Assembly (NCBI GenBank): GCA_903872555.1
Contig: CAIQLE010000296.1
Coordinates: forward strand, 1-28,598
DNA from: an uncultured bacterium
GTDB lineage: Bacteria; Pseudomonadota; Gammaproteobacteria; Burkholderiales; Burkholderiaceae_D
Length of the DNA: 28,598 nt
Reading direction: 5' to 3'
Below the pieces are notes generated by a model that saw only the letters and a list, made by a program, of their open reading frames with translations, was not told the DNA's origin and did not search any database. Below are positions 15,906 to 23,860 of the stretch, piece after piece (the stretch's first letter is position 1; every line of letters starts with the position of its first letter). A program made the position numbers and the translations under genes.

Positions 15906-18900
15906 CTAGCGCTGCATGGATTCCCATACCTTTTGCAGGCGCTTGACGGAGATGGGCATGGGCGTCTTGAGTTCCTGTGCGTAGAGCGAGACCCGTAATT
16001 CTTCCAGCATCCAGCGGTACTCATCCATTTTAGGATCGCCGTGAACGCCGCCCTTTAAGGCGCGCTGCCAGGGTGCGGCCGCCACCAGCCATTCCGACAT
16101 CAGCCGGGCGTCTCGCGCTGTATCGGCACGTAATTTATCCAGCCTGACTTGCATAGCCTTCAGATAACGCGGGAAATGCGCCAGCTGTGTGTGGCCAGTC
16201 TCGGCCACAAAGCGCTTATGCACCAGCGCCTGCAACTGCGCCTGCATATCGGCCTGCGCAGCAGCGTGGGCTTTTATGCCCTGCAGTTTTTTTGGCAGCG
16301 CATGATATTCAGCCAGTATCTGGCCCACCAGCCGCGCAATTTCATTCACCAGCAAATTCAGTCTGGCCTTGCCTTCTTCACGGCGGATGTTAAATTCTCC
16401 CGAATTTTTAGGCAGCGGCGACTGCAGACAGGCACGCGCCAGTCCGGCCTGAATAATCTGCTCTCTCAGTTCTTCCTGTGAGCCCAGTGCCATGAACTGC
16501 ATGCCCATCTGCTGCAGGCCGGGGACATTTTTTTCCAGATATTTCAGCTGCTCTTTGAGCTGCAAGGCAAACAGACGACGCAAGCCTGTAAGATGAATCT
16601 CGGCCGCTTCATTCGGATCATCGAATACTTCCAGATCACAGTGCGTGCCTTTATCCACCAAAGCCGGAAAACCGATCAGGGTCTGTCGGCCCTGCTGGAT
16701 TTCTAATAATTCAGGCAATTCACCAAAAGACCAGGTGCTGAGATTCTGATAAGCAGCGGACGTGCTGCCCGCCGCTTTGCCTGCGGTCTGAGAAGCTGCT
16801 GTAACTTTCGCACCCCCAGTGCCGACGCTCTGCCCTGAATTTTTACTGACAGCGACGGCCGTTTCCTGTTCATCCGTTTCTAAACCACTGACAGGCACAG
16901 CCTGCTCGGCAATCTTCTGGAATTGTTCACGTGCCTGTGCGCCAAACTCAGCCTGCAGCGCCGCCAGATTGCGGCCCATCTCCAGTTGCCTGCCATGCTC
17001 ATCAATGATTTTGAAGTTCATGAAATGATGCGCAGGCAAAGTCTCCAGCTTGAAATCGGAGTGTCGGATCATCACGGTGGTCTGCTCGCGCACATCCGTG
17101 ATCAGAGCATCCAGCAGAGATCCCATGCCAAATTTTTTAGCGGCATGTATGCGCTCACAAAAACCTGCTGCATAGTCAGGTAAAGGTACGCAGTGCCTGC
17201 GTAATTTTTGCGGCAGCGATTTCAGCAACAAATGCGCCTTTTCTTTCAGCATGCCGGGCACCAGCCATTCCGTGCGATTCGCTGACACCTGATTCAGGCT
17301 ATACAGTGGCACAGCGAGGGTCACACCATCGCGCACCGAGCCCGGTTCAAAATGATAGGTCAGTGCCATTTCAGCACCGGCATTACGCATCAGCTTGGGG
17401 AACAGATCCGTGGTGACGCCAGCGGCTTCATGACGCATCAGATCATCACGGCTCAGATACAGCAGCTTGGGATGCTCCTGACTGGCCTTGCGCAGCCATT
17501 GCTCAAACCCGACAGCATTGCAGATATCATTTGGCAGTGCTTTGTCATAAAAAGCGGCGATCAGCTCTTCATCCACCAGCACATCCTGACGCCGCGATTT
17601 ATGTTCCAGATTTTCTATCTCGCGCAAGAGTTTCTGGTTATGCGCAAAGAATGGCGCGCGGGTGTCAAAATCACCTTCGACCAGCGCACTGCGTATGAAG
17701 ATCTCGCGTGCCTCTGCCGGATTGATCTTGCCAAAATCTATGCGGCGCTGACTGTAGGCCACTAGCCCGTACAGCGTAGCGCGTTCATAGGCAGAGACTT
17801 GCCCGCTCTTCTTTTCCCAGCGCGGATCGCCATAGGATTTTTTCAGCAAATGGCCGCCGACTTTTTCTAGCCAGTCCGGTTGTATTTGCGCGATGGTGCG
17901 TGCAAACAGACGCGAGGTATCGACCAGTTCACCGGCAACGATCCAGCGCCCGGCTTTTTTGGCGAGTGACGAACCCGGCCACAAATGAAATTTGATGCCG
18001 CGGGCGCCCAGATAATGCGGTTCATCGTCTGCCTTGTAACCTATATTACCCAGCAAGCCCGTCAATAAGGCCAGATGTAATTGTTCATAGGTGGCCGGTG
18101 TTTCATTGGTACGCCAGCCCTGTTCCCGCACCAGCGTAAACAACTGGGAATGCACATCGCGCCATTCACGCAGGCGCAACTGCGAGAGAAAGTTGGCGCG
18201 ACATTCTTCCTGCAACAGGCGATTCGATTTCTTGTGTTCTATCGCCGTCTCAAACCATTTCCATATTTTCAGATAGGTGAGGAATTCCGATTTTTCATCA
18301 GTGAATTTTTTGTGCGCGTTGTCGGCCGCACCCTGCGCTTCAGCGGGCCGGTCACGCGGGTCTTGCACCGACAAGGCGGAGGCAATGATCAACATCTCAC
18401 TCAGGCACTGATGATCCCGTCCGGCCAGCATCATCCGGCCTACACGCGGGTCCAGTGGCAGCCTCGCCAGCTGCACGCCAAGCTGAGTCAGTTCACGCGC
18501 TTCATCGACTGCGCCCAGCTCCTGTAATAGCTGATAGCCGTCTGCAATGGCACGTCCCAGCGGCGGCTCGATGAAAGGGAATGCTTCGACATCGCCCAGC
18601 CTGAGTGCCTTCATTCGGAGAATGACGGAGGCAAGCGAAGAGCGAAGTATTTCGGGTTCGGTGAATTTAGGTCGCTGCAGATAATCCTGCTCTTCATACA
18701 GGCGTATGCAGACGCCGGCAGCTACGCGGCCGCAGCGACCGGCGCGCTGATTGGCTGCCGATTGTGCAATCGCTTCTATCTGCAATTGCTCGACTTTATT
18801 GCGATAGCTATAGCGTTTCACACGTGCGGTGCCAGCATCGACTACATAGCGTATGCCGGGCACCGTCAATGAAGTCTCGGCCACATTGGTGGCCAGCACA

Positions 18901-19916
18901 ATGCGGCGTGCGTTAGAGGTCTTAAAGACGCGCTCCTGCTCCTGTGCAGAGAGCCGTGCAAACAGCGGAAGAATTTCCACATGCGGTGGATGATGCTTGC
19001 GCAGCGCTTCAGCTGCATCGCGAATCTCTCGCTCGCCCGGCAAAAAGACCAGAATATCCCCCTCACCAATCAGCGCCAGCTCATCGACGGCATCCACAAT
19101 CGCATCCATCAGATCACGCTGCTCTTTGGCTCTGGCGGCGGAGGTGTTGGCCACTGGCGTCGCCGGAGCAGCTGCACCGGCTGACTTGACATCACGCTCC
19201 ACAGGCCGGTAACGCACTTCCACCGGATACAGACGGCCTGACACTTCGATGACTGGCACGGGCTTGCCCGGCATTTCAAAATGCCGCGCAAAACGATCCG
19301 CATCAATCGTGGCTGAGGTGATGATCAGCTTCAGGTCTGGTCGCTTAGGCAACAACTGCCGCAGATAACCGAGCAGGAAATCAATATTCAGGCTGCGTTC
19401 ATGAGCTTCGTCAATGATCAGGGTGTCGTACTTCCTGAGCAGCGGATCGCCCTGAGTCTCGGCCAGCAGGATGCCATCCGTCATCAGCTTGACCCAGGCA
19501 CCATCGGACAGGGTGTCATTGAAGCGCACCTTATAGCCCACATGCATGCCGGGCGGCGAGCCCAGTTCATGGGCAATACGCTTGGCTGTGGCCGAGGCAG
19601 CAATGCGGCGGGGCTGGGTGTGGCCGATCAGGCCGAACTCACCGCGTCCGAGTGCGAGACAGATCTTGGGCAGTTGCGTAGTCTTGCCCGAGCCAGTCTC
19701 ACCGCTGACGATGATGACCTGATGTTTTTGCAGCGCATCCGCGATCTCGTCGCGCCGGCCGGAGACGGGCAATTCCTCAGGAAAGCTGAGCAGCGGCAGC
19801 GGATGGCGGGGCGGAGCGGGCTTGGGAGCGGGCTTAGCTACAGGTTTAGTTGCAGGCTTAGCTGGGGACGCTGCACTGGCGGGCTGTGCTTTTTTCGGGT
19901 TTAAAGGTGCAGACAT
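15906..19916 (-). CDS. hrpA: ATP-dependent RNA helicase HrpA, DEAH-box
   Basis: HrpA is a large cytosolic DEAH-box helicase; in E. coli it has been linked to mRNA processing and to resolving stalled ribosomes. The ATG at 19916 gives 1336 residues. A Pro/Ala/Lys-rich tail (about 8-42) precedes the core. Walker A GETGSGKTT lies at 72-80, DEAH at 169-172 and SAT at 201-203, followed by VLATNVAETSLTVPGI and QRAGRCGR. The long C-terminus is the HrpA-specific DUF3418-type region. Two low-complexity Ala/Ser/Thr inserts appear near 242-267 and 1018-1060. E. coli HrpA has 1300 residues. A longer frame from the ATG at 19943 is less likely because it would start upstream of the shared -10. It diverges from argA. 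Confidence 0.95.
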   Translation of the reverse strand: MSAPLNPKKAQPASAASPAKPATKPVAKPAPKPAPPRHPLPLLSFPEELPVSGRRDEIADALQKHQVIIVSGETGSGKTTQLPKICLALGRGEFGLIGHTQPRRIAASATAKRIAHELGSPPGMHVGYKVRFNDTLSDGAWVKLMTDGILLAETQGDPLLRKYDTLIIDEAHERSLNIDFLLGYLRQLLPKRPDLKLIITSATIDADRFARHFEMPGKPVPVIEVSGRLYPVEVRYRPVERDVKSAGAAAPATPVANTSAARAKEQRDLMDAIVDAVDELALIGEGDILVFLPGEREIRDAAEALRKHHPPHVEILPLFARLSAQEQERVFKTSNARRIVLATNVAETSLTVPGIRYVVDAGTARVKRYSYRNKVEQLQIEAIAQSAANQRAGRCGRVAAGVCIRLYEEQDYLQRPKFTEPEILRSSLASVILRMKALRLGDVEAFPFIEPPLGRAIADGYQLLQELGAVDEARELTQLGVQLARLPLDPRVGRMMLAGRDHQCLSEMLIIASALSVQDPRDRPAEAQGAADNAHKKFTDEKSEFLTYLKIWKWFETAIEHKKSNRLLQEECRANFLSQLRLREWRDVHSQLFTLVREQGWRTNETPATYEQLHLALLTGLLGNIGYKADDEPHYLGARGIKFHLWPGSSLAKKAGRWIVAGELVDTSRLFARTIAQIQPDWLEKVGGHLLKKSYGDPRWEKKSGQVSAYERATLYGLVAYSQRRIDFGKINPAEAREIFIRSALVEGDFDTRAPFFAHNQKLLREIENLEHKSRRQDVLVDEELIAAFYDKALPNDICNAVGFEQWLRKASQEHPKLLYLSRDDLMRHEAAGVTTDLFPKLMRNAGAEMALTYHFEPGSVRDGVTLAVPLYSLNQVSANRTEWLVPGMLKEKAHLLLKSLPQKLRRHCVPLPDYAAGFCERIHAAKKFGMGSLLDALITDVREQTTVMIRHSDFKLETLPAHHFMNFKIIDEHGRQLEMGRNLAALQAEFGAQAREQFQKIAEQAVPVSGLETDEQETAVAVSKNSGQSVGTGGAKVTAASQTAGKAAGSTSAAYQNLSTWSFGELPELLEIQQGRQTLIGFPALVDKGTHCDLEVFDDPNEAAEIHLTGLRRLFALQLKEQLKYLEKNVPGLQQMGMQFMALGSQEELREQIIQAGLARACLQSPLPKNSGEFNIRREEGKARLNLLVNEIARLVGQILAEYHALPKKLQGIKAHAAAQADMQAQLQALVHKRFVAETGHTQLAHFPRYLKAMQVRLDKLRADTARDARLMSEWLVAAAPWQRALKGGVHGDPKMDEYRWMLEELRVSLYAQELKTPMPISVKRLQKVWESMQR

Positions 19917-19926
19917 GGCGGGGCGA

Positions 19927-19934
19927 ATTATAAT
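19927..19934. promoter_or_regulatory. Palindromic bidirectional -10 element, hrpA/argA
   Basis: ATTATAAT is its own reverse complement and gives a consensus TATAAT on both strands: 19929-19934 for argA and 19932-19927 for hrpA. The argA ATG begins seven bases after its hexamer and the hrpA ATG ten bases after its own. No convincing -35 is seen in either direction. The spacing predicts a leaderless argA mRNA and an hrpA leader of only a few bases. Confidence 0.55.
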
Positions 19935-19941
19935 GCCGTGC

Positions 19942-21252
19942 ATGGAGAATCCTACCCAGTTTGTCGAGTGGCTGCGCTCGGTCGCGCCCTATATTCACGC
20001 CTTTCGCGGCAAGACCTTCGTCATCGCCTTCCCCGGCGAGCTGGTGATGGCTGGCGCGCTGCCGGTGCTGGCGCATGATTTGTCCCTGCTGCACGCGCTG
20101 GGCATCAAGGTGGTGATCGTGCATGGCTCACGCCCGCAGGTGGAAGAACAGCTGGCGCTGCGCAAGGTCGAAACGCGTTTTCATCAGGGTCTGCGCATTA
20201 CCGATGCGATCGCTCTTGAATGCGCCAAGGAAGCCGCAGGCGAACTCAGGCTGGATATCGAAGCTGCCTTCAGCCAGGGCCTGCCGAATACACCGATGGC
20301 GAATGCAGCCATTCGGGTTATTTCAGGTAATTTCGTGGTGGCACGTCCCATGGGCATCATCGATGGTGTCGACCTTGAACACACGGGTGTCGCGCGCAAG
20401 ATCGCCTTCGAAGCCATACAACCCATTCTGAACAATGGCGGTCTGGTGCTGTTGTCGCCGCTGGGCTTTTCACCGACCGGCGAAGTATTCAACCTGACGA
20501 TGGAAGACGTGGCCGTGGCAGCTGCCAATGCGCTGCGTGCCGATAAACTGATTTTCATCACCGAGACACCGCTCATGACGGATGCCGGTGGTACAGAAAT
20601 ACGGGAAGTCTCGGCACATCAGGCCTCAGCGGTATTGGCTTCAGGTTGCCTGCGCGCCGATGCATCTTTCTATTTCGAACACGCCACCAAGGCCTGCAAA
20701 GCAGGTGTGCCGCGCGCGCATATCGTGCCTTTTTCTACCGATGGCTCGGTGCTGCTCGAAGTGTTTACGCATGATGGTGTGGGCACCATGATCTCGGCAC
20801 AAAATCTGGAGAGTCTGCGCGAAGCCAGCATTGAGGATGTGGGCGGTGTGCTGCGCCTGATCGAACCGCTGGAAACGGATGGCACGCTGGTCAAGCGCGG
20901 ACGCGAACTGATAGAACGCGAGATCGATTATTTTTCCGTCATCGAACATGATGGCGTGATCTTCGGTTGCGCTGCCCTGTATCCTTTCCCTGCAGAGAAA
21001 ATGGCAGAAATGGCTTGCCTGACCGTCAGCCCGGATTCTCAGGCACAAGGCGATGGCGAACGACTTTTGAATCATCTGGAAAATCGTGCGCGTGCCGCCG
21101 GCTTCAAAAAATTATTCGTGCTCACCACACGCGCTGCTCATTGGTTCTTAAAGCGCGGCTTTGTGAATGCCAGCCTAGATGATTTGCCCAAAGACAGGCA
21201 GAACATGTACAACTGGCAGCGTAAATCACTGGTGCTGATCAAGAAGCTCTAA
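19942..21252 (+). CDS. argA: Amino-acid N-acetyltransferase (N-acetylglutamate synthase) ArgA
   Basis: ArgA acetylates glutamate with acetyl-CoA, the first step of arginine synthesis. The 436-residue protein is the classic two-part form: an N-terminal amino-acid-kinase-like domain (about 1-280, with [12 protein letters not shown] and VIVHGSRPQ), the usual site of arginine feedback inhibition, and a C-terminal GNAT acetyltransferase domain (about 290-436, with [23 protein letters not shown] and the C-terminal WFLKRGF). E. coli ArgA has 443. The ATG at 19942 sets the GKTF motif at the same distance from the N-terminus as in E. coli; an in-frame ATG at 19933 would overlap the -10. There is no ribosome site. 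yggX follows after 47 bases. Presence of full ArgA argues against reliance on ArgJ alone. Confidence 0.95.
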   Translation: MENPTQFVEWLRSVAPYIHAFRGKTFVIAFPGELVMAGALPVLAHDLSLLHALGIKVVIVHGSRPQVEEQLALRKVETRFHQGLRITDAIALECAKEAAGELRLDIEAAFSQGLPNTPMANAAIRVISGNFVVARPMGIIDGVDLEHTGVARKIAFEAIQPILNNGGLVLLSPLGFSPTGEVFNLTMEDVAVAAANALRADKLIFITETPLMTDAGGTEIREVSAHQASAVLASGCLRADASFYFEHATKACKAGVPRAHIVPFSTDGSVLLEVFTHDGVGTMISAQNLESLREASIEDVGGVLRLIEPLETDGTLVKRGRELIEREIDYFSVIEHDGVIFGCAALYPFPAEKMAEMACLTVSPDSQAQGDGERLLNHLENRARAAGFKKLFVLTTRAAHWFLKRGFVNASLDDLPKDRQNMYNWQRKSLVLIKKL

Positions 21253-21299
21253 GCTCTACACTTTATTTATTCTTTACGTATTTGATTCCGGAGAAAAGC

Positions 21300-21572
21300 A
21301 TGTCGCGCATGGTTCACTGTATCAAGCTTAACAAGGAAGCCGAAGGACTGGATTTCCCACCTTATCCCGGCGAGCTGGGCAAGAAAATCTGGGAGTCTGT
21401 TTCCAAAGAAGCCTGGGCCGCATGGCTGAAACATCAGACCATGCTGGTCAATGAAAACCGTCTGAATCTGGCCGATGTGCGTGCCCGTAACTACCTGGCC
21501 AAGCAAATGGAAAAGCATTTCTTTGGTGACGGCGCAGACGCGGCACAAGGCTATGTTCCGCCTGCCGACTGA
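21300..21572 (+). CDS. yggX: Probable Fe(2+)-trafficking / oxidative damage protection protein YggX
   Basis: This is a small cytosolic protein of the YggX family, tied in enterics to iron handling and protection of Fe-S clusters from oxidants. The 90 residues start [10 protein letters not shown] with the conserved Cys7, then [18 protein letters not shown] and [17 protein letters not shown], all typical. E. coli YggX has 91. The ATG at 21300 has a good GGAGA at 21290-21294; a TTG frame from 21282 is not needed. It follows argA by 47 bases on the same strand and probably shares its transcript. A strong terminator closes the unit. The molecular role in this organism is inferred from family only. 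Confidence 0.96.
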   Translation: MSRMVHCIKLNKEAEGLDFPPYPGELGKKIWESVSKEAWAAWLKHQTMLVNENRLNLADVRARNYLAKQMEKHFFGDGADAAQGYVPPAD

Positions 21573-21586
21573 GGTAATGCGTACTA

Positions 21587-21622
21587 CGTAAAAAAGCCCG
21601 CGAGTATGCGGGCTTTTTTACG
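21587..21622. terminator. Strong bidirectional terminator between yggX and rpiA
   Basis: CGTAAAAAAGCCCGC pairs with GCGGGCTTTTTTACG around the loop GAGTAT. The core is a GC-rich six-base stem flanked by six A and six T, so it should stop transcription from both convergent genes. Confidence 0.94.
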
Positions 21623-21660
21623 AAGTGATTTTTTTGTCTGAATCTTTGCAGCCTGATTCG

Positions 21661-22332
21661 TCAAAACTTCAGAGTCTTCACACCCTGCTCTGTTCCCAGT
21701 AAACAGACCGCTGCGCCTTGCAGAGCAAACAAACCGACACTGACCACTCCCGGCAATTGATTGATCTGTGCTTCCAGCGCCTTAGGGTCTCGTATCTGCA
21801 AACCTGCAGCATCAATAATGTGACAGCCATTATCAGTCACATAGGCTTTGCCCTCTTTCATCCTCAGTGCAGGCTTTGCTCCCAGTGCACGCAGACTACG
21901 GGCCACTGAGGCCTCAGCCATAGGAATGATTTCTACCGGCAGGGCAAACTGACCCATTACATCCACCAGTTTTGAGCCATCGGCAATACAAATAAATTTA
22001 TCGGCCACAGAAGCGACGATTTTTTCACGGGTCAGGGCACCGCCACCGCCTTTGATCATCGCGCCGCTATGATCGATCTCATCGGCACCATCGATATATA
22101 CGGGCATGTTGTCGACATCATTCAAGTCAAATACGCTGATGCCATGAGATTTCAGACGTGCCGCAGTGGCTTCGGATGAAGCCACCGCCCCCTTGATGCG
22201 ATGCTTGATTTTACCCAGCTCATCAATGAAAAAATTAGCCGTGGAACCCGTGCCTACGCCAATGATGGCGCCATCCACTACATAATCCAGTGCTGCAAGC
22301 GCCACCGCCTGCTTGAGTTCGTCCTGAGTCAT
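21661..22332 (-). CDS. rpiA: Ribose-5-phosphate isomerase A
   Basis: RpiA interconverts ribose 5-phosphate and ribulose 5-phosphate in the non-oxidative pentose phosphate pathway. The ATG at 22332 gives 223 residues (E. coli 219) and has a good AAGGTGG at 22338-22344 on the minus strand; the longer frame from 22362 is not needed. Residues match E. coli numbering: substrate loop GTGST 27-31, Asp81 and Asp84 in DGADE, Lys94 and catalytic Glu103 in [11 protein letters not shown]. It lies 64 bases downstream of the luxR-type gene on the same strand and may share its transcript. Two further sugar-phosphate genes, pgi and tal, lie just beyond the regulator. Confidence 0.97.
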   Translation of the reverse strand: MTQDELKQAVALAALDYVVDGAIIGVGTGSTANFFIDELGKIKHRIKGAVASSEATAARLKSHGISVFDLNDVDNMPVYIDGADEIDHSGAMIKGGGGALTREKIVASVADKFICIADGSKLVDVMGQFALPVEIIPMAEASVARSLRALGAKPALRMKEGKAYVTDNGCHIIDAAGLQIRDPKALEAQINQLPGVVSVGLFALQGAAVCLLGTEQGVKTLKF

Positions 22333-22396
22333 AACCGCCACCTTGAATATTGATGGCTGCATTTTAGCGGATATGCTTGATCATCCGCCTAGCACT

Positions 22397-23428
22397 TCAG
22401 ACCGGTACAGAATTCGTCACCAGATAGCGCGCCAGTGAAGCTTTATCGTGCAGATTGAGTTTTCGGTACAGATGCGCGAGCTGATTGCGCACCGTGTGAT
22501 GTGAGACCCCAAGTTCGCGAGCGATCTGCTTATGGCTCATGCCAGCGGCAAAACGGCGCGCCACGATAAACTCACGCGGCGAGAGTATCTCCATCGCACC
22601 CACAGGTCGGATACGGCACATATGACATCCATTCTGTTTGATCAGCGTAATTTCGATCTGTGTGCCGCGAAACGATTTACCGCTGCTGAGTATCTCCATC
22701 ACCTCAGCTGGAATACATTCAGGCGCCGTATCCGGCCACTCGCGTTCCAGCAAATCAAAAAACCGCTGGTCTGCAAGCTCGACCTCGCCCGTCAGAGTAA
22801 TTAATCCTGAAGCATCGGCATTGTCACGCGCCTGAGCATGTGCATGACCGTTTACATGGCTTTGGGTGAGACGTTCCTTCACACGATTGCGATTGATGGC
22901 GAGCGCACGCGACAGATGTATCCACAATCCATGCAGACAGGCCGCATCCGTCTCAGCAAACCGAACATCATGCTGTCTGTAAAGTACGATCCAGCGTGCC
23001 GGCTGTACACGACTGGGATCATCGCCATGAATCATCAGATGGCTCAGACCAAGCTCCTCTGACAGAGTGAGCGCGCCCTGCACCGTGGGTGCTTTGCATT
23101 TTTTGCCATCGCGGCTTTTACGATAAAGTTCGCGTATCCCACCCCGTGTTGGCGACAGAGGCGCATTGCGCATCCCCTGAGCCACAGGGTCATGATTAAA
23201 TTGTGGCGCACTGAGCAGGGTCTCCGGCACCGTGACGGCGGGAGCTGCAGCATCGGATTTAAGTAAGGTCATGGTCTGGTTTAAGCCCGCTTCGCCGGTG
23301 CCAAAAATGGCGCCGTCAAAGCGTATCCAAGACTGCATGATGCTGATGGCTCGTGTCAGGAATTGATCGGGTGATGCGTATTCTGCTAAGGCATACAGAT
23401 CTCGGACGGTGCTGGAGAATGCTTGCAA
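22397..23428 (-). CDS. LuxR-family transcriptional regulator
   Basis: This is a 343-residue DNA-binding regulator. The C-terminus (about 281-338) is a LuxR/GerE-type helix-turn-helix: LSPREFIVARRFAAGMSHKQIARELGVSHHTVRNQLAHLYRKL. The N-terminal 200 residues are of uncertain type, perhaps GAF-like, and 208-275 could be a small PAS-like sensor. No receiver domain with phosphorylatable Asp and no autoinducer-binding Trp/Tyr pattern was recognised, so its signal is unknown. The start is TTG at 23428, fixed by a perfect AGGAGG five bases upstream; the next in-frame ATG is 30 residues further in. A His/Ala-rich linker (near 191-201) separates the domains. It lies between rpiA and the divergent pgi-tal genes, so control of these is possible but unproven. 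Confidence 0.88.
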   Translation of the reverse strand: MQAFSSTVRDLYALAEYASPDQFLTRAISIMQSWIRFDGAIFGTGEAGLNQTMTLLKSDAAAPAVTVPETLLSAPQFNHDPVAQGMRNAPLSPTRGGIRELYRKSRDGKKCKAPTVQGALTLSEELGLSHLMIHGDDPSRVQPARWIVLYRQHDVRFAETDAACLHGLWIHLSRALAINRNRVKERLTQSHVNGHAHAQARDNADASGLITLTGEVELADQRFFDLLEREWPDTAPECIPAEVMEILSSGKSFRGTQIEITLIKQNGCHMCRIRPVGAMEILSPREFIVARRFAAGMSHKQIARELGVSHHTVRNQLAHLYRKLNLHDKASLARYLVTNSVPV

Positions 23429-23433
23429 TTGAG

Positions 23434-23439
23434 CCTCCT
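23434..23439 (-). promoter_or_regulatory. Consensus Shine-Dalgarno that fixes a TTG start
   Basis: On the minus strand AGGAGG stands five bases before a TTG codon. It is the only full consensus ribosome site I saw in the window and is the reason for taking TTG as the start of the LuxR-type gene. Confidence 0.8.
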
Positions 23440-23546
23440 GTTTTTCTCTTGCTTGTCTGCTGCGCTAAGTACAAGCAATGTTTTGATCAATGGCGTCTGA
23501 TTTACGCGAATTAATTTTATTAACTTGATAATTATTCTGCCCTAAT

Positions 23547-23572
23547 TTCGATTAAAAGTGTTGTTAATCGAA
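23547..23572. promoter_or_regulatory. Inverted repeat, candidate operator
   Basis: TTCGATTAA (23547-23555) and TTAATCGAA (23564-23572) are perfect nine-base arms around the spacer AAGTGTTG. The size and place, 119 bases before the LuxR-type gene start, suit a dimer-binding operator. No T run follows, so it is not a terminator. Which protein binds is unknown; autoregulation by the LuxR-type protein is one option. Confidence 0.5.
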
Positions 23573-23670
23573 CAAATAATTATATTTCTACCAAGTAATT
23601 TATTCGGATTTGCCTCACATCAATGCACTCAATGTTAAAAACTGTGACATTGCTGTACTAGACTTTCACT

Positions 23671-23826
23671 ATGTCTTTGCTCACACCTACGCAGTTGCAA
23701 TCAGATAGGGAATGCGTGGATGAAGCGTTGCGCGAAGCCTTGAGCCAGCCTCGTGTCAGACGCCGATCTGCGTTACGCCGTGAAGTCGCTGAGGCTGCTG
23801 TCTGTACAGGTATCATTACGCACTGA
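23671..23826 (+). CDS. Possible 51-residue small protein upstream of pgi
   Basis: An ATG at 23671 opens 51 codons ending in TGA 34 bases before pgi. The peptide is charged and Ala/Arg/Glu-rich (QLQSDRECVDEALREALSQP, then VRRRSALRREVAEAA), looks helical and has coding-like composition, unlike the AT-rich DNA just before it. No ribosome site precedes the ATG. It may be a real small gene, a leader peptide, or the remnant of a longer gene. I do not recognise it. Confidence 0.3.
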   Translation: MSLLTPTQLQSDRECVDEALREALSQPRVRRRSALRREVAEAAVCTGIITH

Positions 23827-23860
23827 TTGCGCAAATCATCACGAACGCCACCCTCCCCTC

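Larger units (their letters stand above)
23429..23860. other. AT-rich divergent regulatory region, LuxR gene to pgi
   Basis: These 432 bases separate two divergent genes. The part from about 23490 to 23640 is markedly AT-rich compared with the coding DNA on each side and contains a 9-8-9 inverted repeat and the small palindromic run TTAAT-TTT-ATTAA (23511-23523). The right part, 23671-23826, has normal GC and an open 51-codon frame. No convincing -35/-10 pair for pgi was found, and the pgi ATG itself has no ribosome site. Confidence 0.6.

Noticed and set aside
23511..23523. TTAAT-TTT-ATTAA as a separate operator
   Set aside because: Short AT-only arms are expected by chance in such AT-rich DNA.
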